This document shows, in pieces, positions 62,340 through 64,000 of a stretch of 64,000 nucleotides of DNA. Positions within the stretch are counted from its first letter, which is position 1; every line of letters begins with the position of its first letter. Made by a program: the position numbers and the translations under genes. The stretch is from Mesorhizobium sp. C432A (lineage in GTDB: Bacteria > Pseudomonadota > Alphaproteobacteria > Rhizobiales > Rhizobiaceae): positions 3,141,001 to 3,205,000 of the forward strand of contig NZ_CP100470.1 in the NCBI RefSeq assembly GCF_030323145.1, in the 5' to 3' direction. A model generated the notes under the pieces. It had not been told where the DNA came from. It saw only the letters and a program-made list of their open reading frames with translations, and ran no database searches.

Positions 62340-64000
62340 ATGAAATCGCATGCAAAGGTCGTGGTCATTGGCGGTGGCGTCGTCGGGTGCTCCGTGCTGT
62401 TCCATCTGGCGCGTCATGGCTGGACCGATGTCGTGCTTTTGGAGCGCGACGAGCTGACCTCCGGCTCGACCTGGCATGCGGCCGGCGGCATGCACACGAT
62501 CAATGGCGACCCCAACGTCGCCAAGCTGCAGAAATACACGATCTCGCTCTACAAGGAGATCGAGGAGCTGTCGGGACAGGCGACCGGCGTACATCTGACC
62601 GGCGGCGTGCTTCTGGCGGCAACCGAGGCGCGGCTCGACTGGCTGCGCGGCGTCGTCGCCAAGGGGCGTTACCTCGGCATCGACCTCGAGGAGATATCGG
62701 CCAATGAAGCGGCCGAGCTGATGCCGCTGCTCGACCCGAAACAATTCGTCGGCGCCGTCCGCAACAAGGAGGACGGCCATCTCGATCCCTCCGGCGTGAC
62801 GCATGCCTATGCCAAGGCCGCGCGGAAACTGGGCGCCGAGGTCGAGCGCTTCACCAAGGTCGAGGACATTGTGCGCCGGCCCGACGGCATGTGGCGCGTC
62901 ATCACCAACAAGGGCGAAGTGGTGGCCGAGCATGTCGTCAATGCCGGCGGGTTATGGGCGCGCGAGGTCGGCCGCATGGTCGGGCTGGAGCTGCCGGTGC
63001 TGGCAATGGAGCACATGTACCTGATCACCGAGGATATGCCCGAGGTGGCGGCGTGGAACGCCAAGACGGGGACCGAGATCATCCATGCCGTCGATTTCGA
63101 CGGTGAGCTGTACCTGCGCCAGGAGCGCGGCGGCATGCTGATGGGCACGTATGAGAAGGCCAACAAGGTCTGGTCCGAATTCCAGACACCGTGGAATTTC
63201 GGCCATGAACTGCTGGAGCCGGATATCGACCGCATCGCGCCGTCGCTCGAAGTCGGCTTCCGGCATTTCCCGGCCTTCGAGAGGACCGGCATCAAGCAGA
63301 TCATCAACGGCCCCTTCACCTTCGCGCCGGACGGCAATCCGCTGGTCGGGCCGGTGCGCGGCCTTCCGGGCTTCTGGGTCGCCTGCGGGGTCATGGCGGG
63401 CTTTTCACAAGGCGGCGGCGTCGGTCTGGCGCTGTCCAACTGGATGATCGAGGGCGATCCCGGCGCCGACATCTGGGCCATGGATGTGGCGCGCTATGGC
63501 GACTGGGCGACGATGGCCTACACCAACGCCAAGGTGCGCGAGAATTATTCGCGCCGCTTCTCGATTCGCTTTCCCAATGAGGAGCTGCCCGCCGGGCGGC
63601 AGCTGAAGACGACGCCGATCTACGATTTGCTGTCGGCCAAGGGTGCGCAATGGGGTGTGTCCTATGGGCTGGAAGTGCCGCTGTGGTATGCGCCCGAGGG
63701 TGTCAGGGACGAATTCTCGTGGCGGCGTTCCAGCGATTTTTCCCATGTCGCCAATGAGGTCGCGACGGTTCGTGAAAGCGTCGGCCTGGCGGAGATTTCG
63801 AACTTCGCCAAATACAAGGTGACGGGAGAAGGGGCGGCCGCTTGGCTCGACCGGATCTTTGCCTGCAAGTTGCCCAAGCCAGGCCGCATGACGTTGGCGC
63901 CGATGCTGAAGGATGACGGCAAGCTCATCGGCGATTTCACGCTGGCCAATATCGGTGCCCCCAATTCCAACGGGACCGAGTGGTTCATCGCCGGCTCCGG
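62340..64000 (+). CDS. FAD-dependent dimethylglycine/sarcosine dehydrogenase-like protein (partial, right edge)
   Basis: At least 553 residues are present; the frame is open to the window end. The N-terminus has the FAD motif VVVIGGGVVGCSVLFHLARH and LTSGSTWHAAGGM (the site of flavin linkage in relatives, with H near residue 46). Substrate-domain segments GGLWAREVGRMVGL and VACGVMAGFSQGGGVGLAL follow. From about residue 430 a GcvT-like tetrahydrofolate-binding region begins (YGLEVPLWYAPEGV, SVGLAEISNFAKYKV). Enzymes of this layout demethylate dimethylglycine or sarcosine and pass the carbon to folate. ATG 62340 is the first in frame. With the MttB homologue it suggests stepwise betaine demethylation. 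Confidence 0.88.
   Translation, partial: MKSHAKVVVIGGGVVGCSVLFHLARHGWTDVVLLERDELTSGSTWHAAGGMHTINGDPNVAKLQKYTISLYKEIEELSGQATGVHLTGGVLLAATEARLDWLRGVVAKGRYLGIDLEEISANEAAELMPLLDPKQFVGAVRNKEDGHLDPSGVTHAYAKAARKLGAEVERFTKVEDIVRRPDGMWRVITNKGEVVAEHVVNAGGLWAREVGRMVGLELPVLAMEHMYLITEDMPEVAAWNAKTGTEIIHAVDFDGELYLRQERGGMLMGTYEKANKVWSEFQTPWNFGHELLEPDIDRIAPSLEVGFRHFPAFERTGIKQIINGPFTFAPDGNPLVGPVRGLPGFWVACGVMAGFSQGGGVGLALSNWMIEGDPGADIWAMDVARYGDWATMAYTNAKVRENYSRRFSIRFPNEELPAGRQLKTTPIYDLLSAKGAQWGVSYGLEVPLWYAPEGVRDEFSWRRSSDFSHVANEVATVRESVGLAEISNFAKYKVTGEGAAAWLDRIFACKLPKPGRMTLAPMLKDDGKLIGDFTLANIGAPNSNGTEWFIAGS

Overview
The window looks like the chromosome of an alphaproteobacterium of the order Rhizobiales, most likely Mesorhizobium or a close relative. 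The reasons are the high GC content, the dense set of ABC importers for sugars and sulfur compounds, FadR-type GntR and LacI regulators beside each importer, and short palindromic repeats of the kind seen between Mesorhizobium genes. I see no rRNA, tRNA, CRISPR array, phage or insertion sequence.

Positions 1-29,300 are a carbohydrate region with three CUT2-type importers. Importer A (458-3694) is a divergent locus: ATPase, permease and a partial gluconate-5-dehydrogenase-like SDR on the minus strand, binding protein on the plus strand. It is followed by a dehydrogenase/epimerase divergon flanked by two closely similar GntR paralogues (3875-7507). Three sites fitting the FadR-family operator TNGTNNNACNA lie in the two divergent promoters. 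Importer B (8788-11862, minus) goes with a Gfo/Idh/MocA dehydrogenase and a ChbG-type deacetylase. Next come a DegT-type aminotransferase, a MocR regulator coupled to a tiny LacI-type HTH protein, an IolE-like inosose dehydratase, a DUF3175 protein and an MFS transporter. Importer C (20702-25445) has a GntR-like LacI repressor with a perfect 16-bp operator and ends in gluconokinase, so it is probably a gluconate or related sugar-acid ABC system. Downstream is a divergent pair: an LpxL-like acyltransferase and an oxalyl-CoA-synthetase-like ligase.

Positions 28,866-35,507 are a sulfate/thiosulfate import region: four-cysteine Rrf2 regulator, two sulfate-binding proteins, CysT, CysW and CysA. 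An intact VapBC pair on the opposite strand splits the second binding protein and the regulator from the main operon.

Positions 35,602-52,469 are envelope genes: VanX-type dipeptidase, penicillin-binding protein 1C, a 1828-residue alpha-2-macroglobulin with an N-terminal PAN domain, and TamA-TamB. TamB is very long because a segment of about 620 residues is duplicated in tandem.

Positions 52,722-64,000 hold a peptide-type ABC importer (Tat-exported binding protein, two permeases, fused double ATPase), a second VapBC whose toxin gene has an amber codon at the expected catalytic glutamate, a lytic transglycosylase-like lipoprotein, and a non-pyrrolysine MttB homologue followed by a dimethylglycine-dehydrogenase-like flavoprotein that runs off the right edge. 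The last pair suggests methylated-amine (betaine) breakdown.

Recurring noncoding patterns are strong hairpins just after binding-protein genes in three importer operons, and REP-like palindromes that sit against stop or start codons.
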